Source: Maricaulis alexandrii (GTDB lineage: Bacteria > Pseudomonadota > Alphaproteobacteria > Caulobacterales > Maricaulaceae). From it: a stretch of DNA of 64,000 bases. Made by a program: the position numbers and the translations under genes. The notes under the pieces are model-generated. The model made no database searches and had not been told where the DNA came from. It was given only the letters and a program-made list of their open reading frames with translations. Of this stretch, positions 15,156 through 22,899 are shown piece after piece (the stretch's first letter is position 1; every line of letters starts with the position of its first letter). The stretch covers positions 186,001 to 250,000 of the forward strand of contig NZ_SWKP01000009.1 in the NCBI RefSeq assembly GCF_005871165.1, written 5' to 3'.

Positions 15156-15830
15156 TCAAGGCTCGTTCGGCCCCGTAAACCCGGCCACACGACCCCAATG
15201 ACAGGGAATATTAGTGTCCGCGGCCGACTGGCAGTCCACCAGGTCAAAGTGAAGGTCCACGCGGACGAGGTCCGGAACCGGTGAGCCGGGGAAGGACACA
15301 TTTGTCATGCCGTGGCGGGTGCGGTCGATGACACCCTCTGCTTCGAACCCGATGGCGCGCAGCTCGTCATAGTTCGGCAGAAAACCGGGAAAGGGCCGGT
15401 CTCCGACAAGCCGGAAGTCCAGGGTCAATGGTGCCGTGACGCCATGCAGGGTCAGATCGCCCGTCACCTGCCCCCGGATTTCGGACTGCATCACAATGCG
15501 TGTCGAGACAAAACGCATCTCCGGAAAGGTCTCGACATCCAGAAAATCGGCATTCCTGAGATGATTGTCCCGGCCGACATGGTTGGAGTCGATCGAAGCC
15601 GTGCGAACCGTGAAGCTGATTTCCGATCGGGTCGGGTCCTGTTCGTCGATCAGGAAGCGACCGTCAAAGTCACGAAACTGTCCGCGGGTGCTCGACAAGC
15701 CAAGATGGTCGACCTCCCACCCGATATAGGCGTGTCCGAGATCCAGCGTCCATTCGCGCGTCTCGGCGATGGCAGGTGCGGCGGTGGCCGCCAGCCCCAG
15801 CAGGGCAAGGGGTATCAAGGCGTGTTTCAT
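15156..15830 (-). CDS. YceI-family periplasmic lipid-binding protein
   Basis: The 224-residue precursor has a signal peptide (MKHALIPLALLGLAATAAPAIA) and the YceI lipocalin-like barrel: WTLDLGHAYIGWEVDHLGLS at the start, FDGRFLIDEQDPTRSEISFT, then HLRNADFLDVETFPEMRF, the central family signature. YceI proteins bind isoprenoid or other amphiphilic molecules in the periplasm. It is the first gene of a probable two-gene operon with the SDR at 14358. It is divergent from the LysR regulator; the intergenic region carries a perfect LysR-type palindrome. Confidence 0.88.
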   Translation of the reverse strand: MKHALIPLALLGLAATAAPAIAETREWTLDLGHAYIGWEVDHLGLSSTRGQFRDFDGRFLIDEQDPTRSEISFTVRTASIDSNHVGRDNHLRNADFLDVETFPEMRFVSTRIVMQSEIRGQVTGDLTLHGVTAPLTLDFRLVGDRPFPGFLPNYDELRAIGFEAEGVIDRTRHGMTNVSFPGSPVPDLVRVDLHFDLVDCQSAADTNIPCHWGRVAGFTGPNEP

Positions 15831-15903
15831 GGTGGTCTCCCTTTGTGAGCCCCCTGACTACCGACGCCGCCTGCCGGGAAAAACGCTTCCGCGTTCAGGT
15901 CAG

Positions 15904-15922
15904 TCATGCAAAAATTGCATGA
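15904..15922. promoter_or_regulatory. LysR-type operator palindrome (T-N11-A) abutting the lysR start codon
   Basis: TCATGCAAAAATTGCATGA is a perfect inverted repeat with 8-base arms and a 3-base centre, containing the T-N11-A core of LysR binding sites (T15907, A15919). Its last base directly precedes the ATG of the LysR gene at 15923, and it lies about 74 bases upstream of the divergent YceI gene. Autorepression plus control of YceI-SDR is the natural reading. Confidence 0.7.
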
Positions 15923-16849
15923 ATGGATACAGATTTGCTCAAGACAGTCGCGCTTGTCGCACAACAGGGCAGCTTCGCAGCCGCAGCCCGCGTTGAAAAT
16001 GTCGACCCGTCTTCCATCTCGCGAGCCGTCGCAGCCGCCGAGGCCCGGCTGGGTTTCCGCCTTTTCCAACGAACAACCCGCACCCTGCGCATGACCGAGG
16101 AAGGCGAGACCTATCTGCGCCGGATCGAACCCCTGCTGGACGAACTCGATGCCGCTCGCGAAATCGCGTCCCGATCATTGCGGACCGTCTCCGGCACGCT
16201 CAAAATGACGGCTTCCGTCGCCTTCGCCCATGAATGCATCGTGCCGCACTTGCGGGAATTTCACGACCGGCATCCGGACCTGAGCGTGGAACTCATCCCC
16301 ACCGATGCCCAACTCGACATTACGGCAAACGGGATCGATCTCGCCATCCGCCTCGCCTCACGCCCCACGGGCGATCTGATCAGCACGCGAATTCTGGCGA
16401 CCCGCTACAGGATATGCGCCGCGCCGGACTATCTGGCCCGCCACCCGGAGATCACCTCTCCCCGGGACCTGCAGGACCATGCCTGTCTTCGCTTCGCCCT
16501 GCCCGAATTCCGGACACGCTGGCGGTTTCGCAAACCGGGAGAACAGGCTTTCGACGTTCCGGTAAGCGGACACATCATCATTGCCAACGCCCTCTCCCTG
16601 CGCCGTGCCGCACTGGATGGAAATGGTCCGGTCATGTTGGCGGACTGGCTGGTCGACCGCGACATCACTGCCGGTCGGCTCGTCGATCTGTTTCCCGACC
16701 ATGAGTGCACCGCGACAGAGTTTGATACCGGCGCGTGGGCGCTCTATCCCAGCCGCAGCTTCCTGCCCCGAAAGGTGGGCTCCATGATCAGTTTCCTTCG
16801 CGACATGCTGCGCCAGGAAACGCCTGACGACCCAATTCGTGGCGTCTGA
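15923..16849 (+). CDS. LysR-family transcriptional regulator
   Basis: The 308-residue protein has the N-terminal winged helix-turn-helix of LysR proteins (residues 2-60: FAAAARVENVDPSSISRAVA as helix-turn-helix, then RLGFRLFQRTTRTLRMTEEG) and a two-lobed effector domain from about residue 90. It is closest in style to the AaeR/DmlR-like group (HECIVPHLREFHDRHPDLSV). The ATG at 15923 lies immediately after the operator palindrome, leaving no room for a normal ribosome-binding site, so either the mRNA is leaderless or it begins upstream and the palindrome is in the leader. The likely targets are itself and the divergent YceI-SDR pair. Confidence 0.88.
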   Translation: MDTDLLKTVALVAQQGSFAAAARVENVDPSSISRAVAAAEARLGFRLFQRTTRTLRMTEEGETYLRRIEPLLDELDAAREIASRSLRTVSGTLKMTASVAFAHECIVPHLREFHDRHPDLSVELIPTDAQLDITANGIDLAIRLASRPTGDLISTRILATRYRICAAPDYLARHPEITSPRDLQDHACLRFALPEFRTRWRFRKPGEQAFDVPVSGHIIIANALSLRRAALDGNGPVMLADWLVDRDITAGRLVDLFPDHECTATEFDTGAWALYPSRSFLPRKVGSMISFLRDMLRQETPDDPIRGV

Positions 16850-16966
16850 CATTAAAATGCGCGGTGTTTGCGCAGTGCGGCATTGGCGTGTGACGATGGA
16901 CAGGGCTCTGCATTCCCGCCGGATCCGGCAATGCGTGTCCCCCACAGCCCATCCTGCGGCCACCCC

Positions 16967-16995
16967 TTCATATCCCCGTCCCGATCCCCTATATT
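16967..16995 (+). promoter_or_regulatory. Probable ssrA promoter
   Basis: TTCATA at 16967-16972 and TATATT at 16990-16995 are 17 bases apart, in the correct position for transcription to begin near 17001, just upstream of the tmRNA acceptor piece. Confidence 0.45.
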
Positions 16996-17000
16996 TATGG

Positions 17001-17341
17001 GTGCCGGCTTGCCGGCTATGGCGATAAACGCGCTCGTAATAACCGGACTGGACCCGGGGGCAGTACCCGGCGGCTCCACCATAACTGCTCTGCGTTGGCA
17101 GACATGCTTGGGGCCGAAACAGGATTGACAGACGGGTAAAGGGGATTGCTTTCGCCCGGGTGAGGCCCGTTACAGGCTCGCTTATGAAAGTTGCCAACGA
17201 CAACTTTGCTGAAGAGGTCGCTCTCGCTGCGTAATGCAGTGCGGGTAATCTCGCCTTAAAGTCCTGATTCCTTTAGCCGAGTCAGGCGGGGTTCGGAGGC
17301 ACCTGGCAACAGAAGCCTCCACTTTCCCGCTCCCGATATGC
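17001..17341 (+). ncRNA. ssrA: tmRNA, circularly permuted two-piece (alphaproteobacterial) form
   Basis: The gene order is permuted. The acceptor piece comes first and ends with GGCGGCTCCACCA at 17081. An excised linker (17082-17109) follows, and the coding piece starts GGGGCCGAAACAGGATTGAC at 17110. GGGGCCG (17110-17116) pairs with CGGCTCC (17071-17077) to rebuild the acceptor stem, with ACCA as the 3' end. The T-arm is the alpha-type CCGGGGGCAGTACCCGG. The tag frame runs from GCC at 17193 to TAA at 17232-17234 and reads ANDNFAEEVALAA. The downstream GGAGGCACCTGGCAACAGAA helix is also typical. Outer boundaries are approximate (5' from the promoter, 3' from the last clear helix). tmRNA rescues stalled ribosomes and tags the product for ClpXP. 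Confidence 0.93.
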
Positions 17342-17519
17342 CACCTGAAGAGCTGGGCTGCTCGCGGCGTCAGCGCGCGTGCCGGGACAATTCCCTGCGG
17401 GATGGTTAATGCGCATTCAGCATAAATTACAAATGTCTGGCCGCTGGTCTCGGCACACACCTGCTTTTAATATACTACCATAGCGAATATTGCCCCGCTC
17501 CACCCGCGCAGGATGACGC

Positions 17520-18065
17520 ATGCCGTTTTCCAATCCCCATATCGACTGGATTCATGACGATCTGGCCAGCCTGACTCTGGACACGTCCATGAGCTGGACC
17601 GACCAGATCACGGCCATCGAAGCCCTGTCCGAGACCAATCTTTCAGGCCGTCCGATCAATTACCTGATCGAGCTGAAGGGGCAGGTCTGCTTCTGCCACG
17701 GTCCGGATGCGGAAAATCTGGCGGAGATTTTTCTTCAATTCATTCCGGCACGTACGGCGATTGCCCTGTTGCGCCCGGTCGATCAACCGCCTGGCGATTG
17801 CGAGGCCGAGTTTCATGTCCGTCTGAGCGCAGCCGGTTACCGGATCGGGAATTTCGACACCCGCCCTGCGGCCCTGGCCTGGCTGGACCAGAATCCCACC
17901 CCGTGTGCCGTACGGGACCTGCATTGCGGACCGGACTGTCCGGAAGCCTATTCCTCGGCCTGTCCGGCGATAGCCAGCCGGCAGCCCGCGATCAGTCACC
18001 GGCAGGAGGTCGGCCCCGGCGCCCGTCCGGCTATGCCCGGAATGTCAGGACGCCCGACCGCCTAA
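17520..18065 (+). CDS. Hypothetical protein
   Basis: The 181-residue protein starts MPFSNPHIDWIHDDLASLTL at the ATG at 17520. It has no signal peptide or membrane segment. The first ~130 residues look like a folded alpha/beta domain (INYLIELKGQVCFCHGPDAENLAEIF), and it contains seven Cys in total, four of them clustered near residues 128-148. The last ~35 residues are Pro/Gly/Ala-rich and probably disordered. No family is recognised. It lies between tmRNA and sspB but with gaps on both sides, so a functional link to them is only positional. Confidence 0.55.
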   Translation: MPFSNPHIDWIHDDLASLTLDTSMSWTDQITAIEALSETNLSGRPINYLIELKGQVCFCHGPDAENLAEIFLQFIPARTAIALLRPVDQPPGDCEAEFHVRLSAAGYRIGNFDTRPAALAWLDQNPTPCAVRDLHCGPDCPEAYSSACPAIASRQPAISHRQEVGPGARPAMPGMSGRPTA

Positions 18066-18074
18066 GGCTATAAA

Positions 18075-18090
18075 TTAATTGGCGATTCAC
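18075..18090 (+). promoter_or_regulatory. CtrA-like site (TTAA-N7-TTCAC)
   Basis: TTAATTGGCGATTCAC matches the CtrA consensus TTAA-N7-TTAAC at eight of nine positions and lies about 100 bases upstream of sspB. CtrA is the cell-cycle master regulator of this lineage. A single site with a mismatch is weak evidence. Confidence 0.3.
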
Positions 18091-18190
18091 GCCATTTGCA
18101 CGCATGTGCAGTGGAACCGCCGATATGCGTTGACCTTGCCTAGGCATGGAGTACCCCTTTTCCAAGAGGGAAATTCCGGGGGAATGAGAC

Positions 18191-18691
18191 ATGGCCAAGG
18201 ACCTGATGCGCTACGACCTGATGGCGCAAGATGCCCTTCGCGGGGTGGTCCGCCAGGCATTGCGCAAGGCCGCAGGACCTGAAGGCCTGCCGGGCCAGCA
18301 TCATTTCTACATCACTTTCCGCACGACTGCTCCGGGCGTGGATATCGATCCCACCCTGCTGGAAAAATACCCGGAAGAGATGACGATCGTCCTGGAACAT
18401 CAATTCTGGGATCTGAACATCACCGAGACCGGATTCGAGGTCACGCTGAAATTCTCCGGCGTCCCGAAATACCTCAAAATGCCCTATTCGGCGATCTCCC
18501 GCTTCCATGACCCGTCCGTCGGTTTCCACTTGCAATTCGAGCAAGATAGCGATGCCGACGACGCCGAGATCGACCCCGCAAGCGAACCCCAGGCCGCTGC
18601 CGGTGGCAAGTCGTCGCCGTCCAAGTCCGAGACCGCCAAGTCCGGCGACGGAGCCCAGGTGGTCTCGCTCGACAGCTTCCGCAAGAAGTGA
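18191..18691 (+). CDS. sspB: SspB-family ClpXP adaptor (alphaproteobacterial type)
   Basis: The 166-residue protein carries the alpha-SspB fold: MAKDLMRYDLMAQDALRGVV at the start, the HHFYITFRTTAPGV strand, then a beta segment that includes EMTIVLEHQFWDL and FEVTLKFSGVPKYL. A disordered Ser/Pro/Ala linker follows, and the extreme C-terminus VVSLDSFRKK corresponds to the ClpX-binding (XB) peptide. SspB binds the ssrA tag on proteins rescued by tmRNA and tethers them to ClpX for degradation. The ssrA gene for that tag lies about 850 bases upstream, an apt pairing. The next gene overlaps the stop codon by 4 bases (GTGA), so they are translationally coupled. Confidence 0.9.
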   Translation: MAKDLMRYDLMAQDALRGVVRQALRKAAGPEGLPGQHHFYITFRTTAPGVDIDPTLLEKYPEEMTIVLEHQFWDLNITETGFEVTLKFSGVPKYLKMPYSAISRFHDPSVGFHLQFEQDSDADDAEIDPASEPQAAAGGKSSPSKSETAKSGDGAQVVSLDSFRKK

Positions 18692-19182
18692 CCGGAAAAC
18701 CGTCATTGGTGGCGCCAGATCTCGCCGGCGGCCCGCCGCCCGAGCCTATGACCGCCGACCAGATCCGGGCGCATCTCAGCCAGCGTGCCGACCATCCGCA
18801 TTGCTCGCAATTGCTGGGTTTCCGACTGCTGGACTTCTCGATCGAGGAACGTTGGCTGGAAGCCCAATTCCACCCGACCCAGCAATTGGCCAATCTGCGC
18901 GACAGCGTGCAGGGCGGCATCGTCACCGCGATGCTGGACGAGGTCATGTCGCTGGCGGTTCTGGTCGCTGAACGCTTCACCTGCGGCGTGCCCACGCTGG
19001 AAATGAAGACGAGTTTCTACAATCCGCTCCCGGTGGAGCCCTGCCGTGCCCGCGGTCAGGCCATGCGGATCGGAGGCCGGGTCGCCTTCATGGAAGGCAC
19101 GATCTGGACCCCATCCGGTGATATCGCCGCCAAGGCCAGCTCGACCTGCCAGGTCCGCCGGGTCAAACCCGCCGCACGCTAA
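18688..19182 (+). CDS. PaaI-family hotdog thioesterase
   Basis: The 164-residue protein has the hotdog-fold acyl-CoA thioesterase pattern: a small N-terminal helix region, CSQLLGFRLLDFSIEERWLE, then NLRDSVQGGIVTAMLDEVMS, the GGxxxxxxDE-type central helix that carries the active site, followed by TLEMKTSFYNPLP. It should hydrolyse an acyl-CoA thioester. The GTG start at 18688 overlaps the sspB stop; an alternative ATG at 18748 would remove 20 poorly conserved residues. It is followed by the MFS gene with a 1-base overlap, giving a three-gene run sspB-thioesterase-MFS. Confidence 0.85.
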   Translation: MTGKPSLVAPDLAGGPPPEPMTADQIRAHLSQRADHPHCSQLLGFRLLDFSIEERWLEAQFHPTQQLANLRDSVQGGIVTAMLDEVMSLAVLVAERFTCGVPTLEMKTSFYNPLPVEPCRARGQAMRIGGRVAFMEGTIWTPSGDIAAKASSTCQVRRVKPAAR

Positions 19183-20399
19183 TGCCCGGCGCCTCCCGCC
19201 TGAACGGCAAGGCCCGCGCCCTCACCTTCATCGCGCTGGCGCAGATCGCCGCCCTCTCGGTCTGGTTCTCGGCGGCAGCGGCCCTGCCCGACATGATCAT
19301 GTCGAGCGCCCTGACGCCCTTTCGTCAGGCCGCCCTGACCAGCGCGGTGCAGATCGGTTTTGTCGCCGGAGCCGTGGCCAGCGCGCTGCTCGGCCTGGCC
19401 GACCGGGTCGATCCCCGGCGCCTGTTCGCGGCTGGCGCCATCCTGGCCGCCCTGGCCAATCTCGCCGCGCTGGCAACAGAACCGGGCAGTATCGCCATGA
19501 TCGCGACGCGTCTGATCGCGGGCGCCGCCCTGGCGGCGGTCTATCCGGTGGGCATGAAACTCGCCGCCAGCTGGGCCCGCGGCGATGCCGGATTTCTGGT
19601 CGGCCTTCTGGTCGGTGCGCTGACGCTGGGTTCGGCCCTGCCCTTTGCCTTTGCGGCCAGCGATTGGGGCGTATCCTGGACCTGGCCGTTCGGCGCGTCC
19701 GCGGCGGCGGCCCTCCTGTCAGCCGGCCTCATACTCCTGGCCCGGGGCGGGCCCGGCCTCAGACCGGCGCCAACCTTCAATTCGGCGGCTGCCAGCCTGG
19801 CCTTCCGGGACCCGTCCCTGCGTCTCGCCAATCTGGGCTATCTCGGTCACATGTGGGAGCTGTATGCGATGTGGGCCTGGATCGGGCCTTTCGCGCACGC
19901 CTATTGGCAGACCCGGTCCGGTTCCGCGGCCCTGGCCGACCTGACCGCCTTTTCGGTCGTCGCCATTGGCGCTGTGGCCTGTCTGGTAGCGGGCCGTGCG
20001 GCCGACCGCTATGGCCGCACCTGGGTCACCAGTCTCGCCATGGCCGTGTCCGGCACTTGTGCTCTGCTGACCGGCCTGCTCTTCCAGGCCCCGCCCTGGA
20101 TCCTGATCCCGGTTCTGCTGATCTGGGGCATGTCGATCATCGCTGACAGTGCCCAGTTTTCCGCAGCCATTACAGAACTCAGCCCGCCGGAATGGACCGG
20201 CACCCTGCTGACCCTGCAAACCGCCATGGGCTTTGCGCTGACGGCCATCATCGTCCAGCTCCTGCCGGTCTGGATCGGCTGGGCCGGATGGAGCTGGGCG
20301 TTTGCGCCCCTGGCCCTGGGGCCCTTCCTGGGCGTCGCCGCCATGCTGCGCCTTCGGCAGCGGCCCGAGGCGGTCAAACTAGCCAATGGCCGTCGCTAG
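19182..20399 (+). CDS. MFS transporter
   Basis: The 405-residue protein consists almost entirely of hydrophobic segments (about 12) in two halves with a central loop near residues 185-205 (RGGPGLRPAP). The motif-A-like loop in each half is GLADRVDPRRL and GRAADRYGRTW, the latter a good match to the MFS signature DRxGR. It is probably an inner-membrane efflux or uptake carrier; the substrate is not evident. The ATG at 19182 shares its A with the thioesterase TAA stop. Its stop codon TAG overlaps the TAG of the convergent YcgN gene in the palindrome CTAG. Confidence 0.88.
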   Translation: MPGASRLNGKARALTFIALAQIAALSVWFSAAAALPDMIMSSALTPFRQAALTSAVQIGFVAGAVASALLGLADRVDPRRLFAAGAILAALANLAALATEPGSIAMIATRLIAGAALAAVYPVGMKLAASWARGDAGFLVGLLVGALTLGSALPFAFAASDWGVSWTWPFGASAAAALLSAGLILLARGGPGLRPAPTFNSAAASLAFRDPSLRLANLGYLGHMWELYAMWAWIGPFAHAYWQTRSGSAALADLTAFSVVAIGAVACLVAGRAADRYGRTWVTSLAMAVSGTCALLTGLLFQAPPWILIPVLLIWGMSIIADSAQFSAAITELSPPEWTGTLLTLQTAMGFALTAIIVQLLPVWIGWAGWSWAFAPLALGPFLGVAAMLRLRQRPEAVKLANGRR

Positions 20400-20851
20400 C
20401 CGTCATCTTCCTCGCCGGGCCATTCGACGATGTGCTGATCCCAGTCGATATCCTGGAAACGGGTTTCCGGCTGCACCATGCCGCGCACACTCATCCCCGC
20501 CTTGTGCGTACTGTCCGGATCTCCCGTGACCAGCGGGTGCCAGTCATACAGATCCTTGCCTTCCGCGATCAGGCGGTAGGCGCAGGTCTTCGGGATCCAG
20601 GGCAGTTCCAGCACATTCTGCGCAGTCAGGACGACACAGTCCGGCACCTGTTTCTTGCGCTGGAAATAATCCTGACAGCCGCCCTTCTGGCAGTCATACA
20701 GTTTGCAGGCGATATCCGTGTTCAGCAGCAGACCGGTATCTTCGTCTTCCAGCTTGATGAGACAGCACTTTCCGCAATGGTCGCACAGGGATTCCCACTC
20801 GCGCGTGGTCATCTGCGCCAAAGATTTCATCTTCCAGAAAGGCTGCGTCAT
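20396..20851 (-). CDS. YcgN-family cysteine cluster protein (UPF0260)
   Basis: The 151-residue protein has the YcgN/YkgJ pattern of clustered cysteines: WESLCDHCGKCCLIKLEDE near the N-terminus, then CKLYDCQKGGCQDY, PDCVVL and TCAYRLIAEGKDLYDWHPL. These Cys residues are expected to bind a metal or Fe-S cluster. The protein is soluble and of the usual length for the family. Its biochemical role is not established. It is convergent with the MFS gene and divergent from PBP1A. Confidence 0.9.
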   Translation of the reverse strand: MTQPFWKMKSLAQMTTREWESLCDHCGKCCLIKLEDEDTGLLLNTDIACKLYDCQKGGCQDYFQRKKQVPDCVVLTAQNVLELPWIPKTCAYRLIAEGKDLYDWHPLVTGDPDSTHKAGMSVRGMVQPETRFQDIDWDQHIVEWPGEEDDG

Positions 20852-20934
20852 GATCCTCGCCTGATTTCCGCCGTTATTAAGAGGCTTTAGACTGGGCCTC
20901 TTCGTCCGGTCCAGCCATCGGGGGTGGCTATACC

Positions 20935-22899
20935 ATGTATCAGGAGCCGTTTCGCGCGGATCACATGATGGAACGCGACCGCCGCGAGCGCCGCAACCGG
21001 ATCATTTTCGGATCGACGGCGGGTGGCCTGTTATTGGCCGCGCTGATCAGCATCCTGGCGGGATGGTATTGGGCCTTCCACGACATTCCCTCCGCCCCGC
21101 AGAGCGCCGCTGAACTCTGGTCCGTGCGCCGGGAACCGTCCGTGACCCTGCAGGACCGCAATGGCCAGGTTCTGGCCGTCCGCGGCCCGCTTTATGCCCG
21201 GGCGGTCGGACTGGACTCCCTGCCGGACTACGTCCCGCAGGCCTTCCTCGCCATTGAGGACCAGCGCTTCTACGAGCATGATGGTGTCGACCTGCGGGGT
21301 CTGGTCCGGGCCAGCTGGCGCAATCTCGCCGCCGGTGAGCTGGTCCAGGGCGGTTCGACCATCACCATGCAGCTGGTGAAGAACCTCATCCTGACGCCGG
21401 ATCGGCATTTGCGGCGCAAGCTCCAGGAGATGCGCCTGGCCATCGCCCTGGAGCAACAACTCACCAAGACCGAGATTCTCGAACTCTATCTCAACCGGAT
21501 CTATCTCGGGGCCCGGGCCTTCGGCATCGAAGCGGCAGCCCATCGCTATTTCGACAAGTCCGCGACCGAGCTGACCCTCGCTGAGGCGGCTCTGCTGGCT
21601 GCATTGCCCAAGGCACCCAGCCGGCTCGACCCGACCCAGAATCTCGACGCGGCCCAAGCACGGGCCGCCCAGGTTCTCGCCGCCATGGTGGAGGCCGGCT
21701 ACATCACCCAAACCCAGGCCGATGCGGCCCTGGCCAATCCCGCCATTCCGGTCTCCGATACAAGCGATCCGAATGCGACCTCGAACTGGGGCCATGCGTT
21801 TGACTATGCGCTGTCGGAAACGGCCCGCCTGCTGGATTCGGAAGCGCCCGATCTGGTGATCCGGACCACGCTCGATCCGGAACTGACCCGTGCAGCCCAG
21901 GACACGGTCACCCGGGTTCTGGACGGGGACGGCGCTCAGCAACATGCCGGCGAAGCCGCCATCATGCTACTGGCCCCGGACGGCGCCATCCGGGCCTTCA
22001 CTGGTGGGCGGGATTACCAAACCAGCCAGTTCAACCGGGCGATCCAGGCCCAGCGACAACCCGGCTCGGCCTTCAAGCCGATCGTTTTCGCCGCCGCCCT
22101 GGAGGCCGGCTATGATCCGTCCTCCGCCGTCTGGGACGAGCCGGTCGACCTGGAAGGTTGGACGCCCGAGAATTTCGGCGGCAATTACCGCGGCCTCGTG
22201 ACCCTGCAGGAAGCCCTGAAGCGCTCGATCAACACGGTCGCGGCTCAAGTGGCCAGCGAGATCGGGATCGACCGTATCGTCGAGATGGGGCACCGGTTGG
22301 GCATCCGCTCCAACCTGCCGGAACTGCCGGCCATTGCCCTGGGTGCGGCCGAGGTCAATCTGCTCGAGCTCACCACGGCCTATTCGGTGTTCAACAATGA
22401 CGGGGCCCTGCGCGCGCCCTACTTCATCACCTCCATCACCAATTCGCGTGGTGATGTGCTGTACGAGCACACCGACCCCGGTGCGCAGCGAGCCCTGCAG
22501 GCCAGCCAGGCCCATGCCATGTCGACCATGCTCCAGGATGTGGTGCTGACCGGGACCGGCCGCCGCGCCGCCCTGCCCGGCCGGCCTTCCGCCGGAAAGA
22601 CCGGAACCAGCCAGTCCTTCCGGGATGCCTGGTTTGTCGGCTTCACGGCCGATTACACGGCCGGTGTCTGGGTGGGCAATGATGATGACACGCCGATGGA
22701 GGATGTCACCGGCGGCGGCCTTCCCGCGCAGATCTGGCGGGACTTCATGCAGCAAGTCCATCAGGACCTGCCGGCTCGCGCCCTGTCAGCTCCGGCGCCG
22801 CGCACCCGCTCGGAGCGGGAGGAACGCCTGGCCGCCTTCTATTCCGACTTGTCGTCAGCCTTCACCGAGGTGCTGGATGAGCCTGAAACGGACCGCTGA
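20935..22899 (+). CDS. PBP1A-family bifunctional penicillin-binding protein
   Basis: The 654-residue protein polymerises and cross-links peptidoglycan in the periplasm. It has a short cytoplasmic Arg-rich head, one transmembrane anchor (residues 23-48), a glycosyltransferase family 51 domain (AFLAIEDQRFYEHDGVD with the catalytic Glu108, QGGSTITMQLVKN, and KTEILELYLNRIYLG), and a transpeptidase domain with SxxK in GSAFKPIVFA, SxN in RSINTVA and KTGTS in SAGKTGTSQSFRDAW. It is somewhat shorter than E. coli PBP1a and lacks an OB-fold insert. The last 61 bases overlap the convergent ion channel gene. Confidence 0.93.
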   Translation: MYQEPFRADHMMERDRRERRNRIIFGSTAGGLLLAALISILAGWYWAFHDIPSAPQSAAELWSVRREPSVTLQDRNGQVLAVRGPLYARAVGLDSLPDYVPQAFLAIEDQRFYEHDGVDLRGLVRASWRNLAAGELVQGGSTITMQLVKNLILTPDRHLRRKLQEMRLAIALEQQLTKTEILELYLNRIYLGARAFGIEAAAHRYFDKSATELTLAEAALLAALPKAPSRLDPTQNLDAAQARAAQVLAAMVEAGYITQTQADAALANPAIPVSDTSDPNATSNWGHAFDYALSETARLLDSEAPDLVIRTTLDPELTRAAQDTVTRVLDGDGAQQHAGEAAIMLLAPDGAIRAFTGGRDYQTSQFNRAIQAQRQPGSAFKPIVFAAALEAGYDPSSAVWDEPVDLEGWTPENFGGNYRGLVTLQEALKRSINTVAAQVASEIGIDRIVEMGHRLGIRSNLPELPAIALGAAEVNLLELTTAYSVFNNDGALRAPYFITSITNSRGDVLYEHTDPGAQRALQASQAHAMSTMLQDVVLTGTGRRAALPGRPSAGKTGTSQSFRDAWFVGFTADYTAGVWVGNDDDTPMEDVTGGGLPAQIWRDFMQQVHQDLPARALSAPAPRTRSEREERLAAFYSDLSSAFTEVLDEPETDR

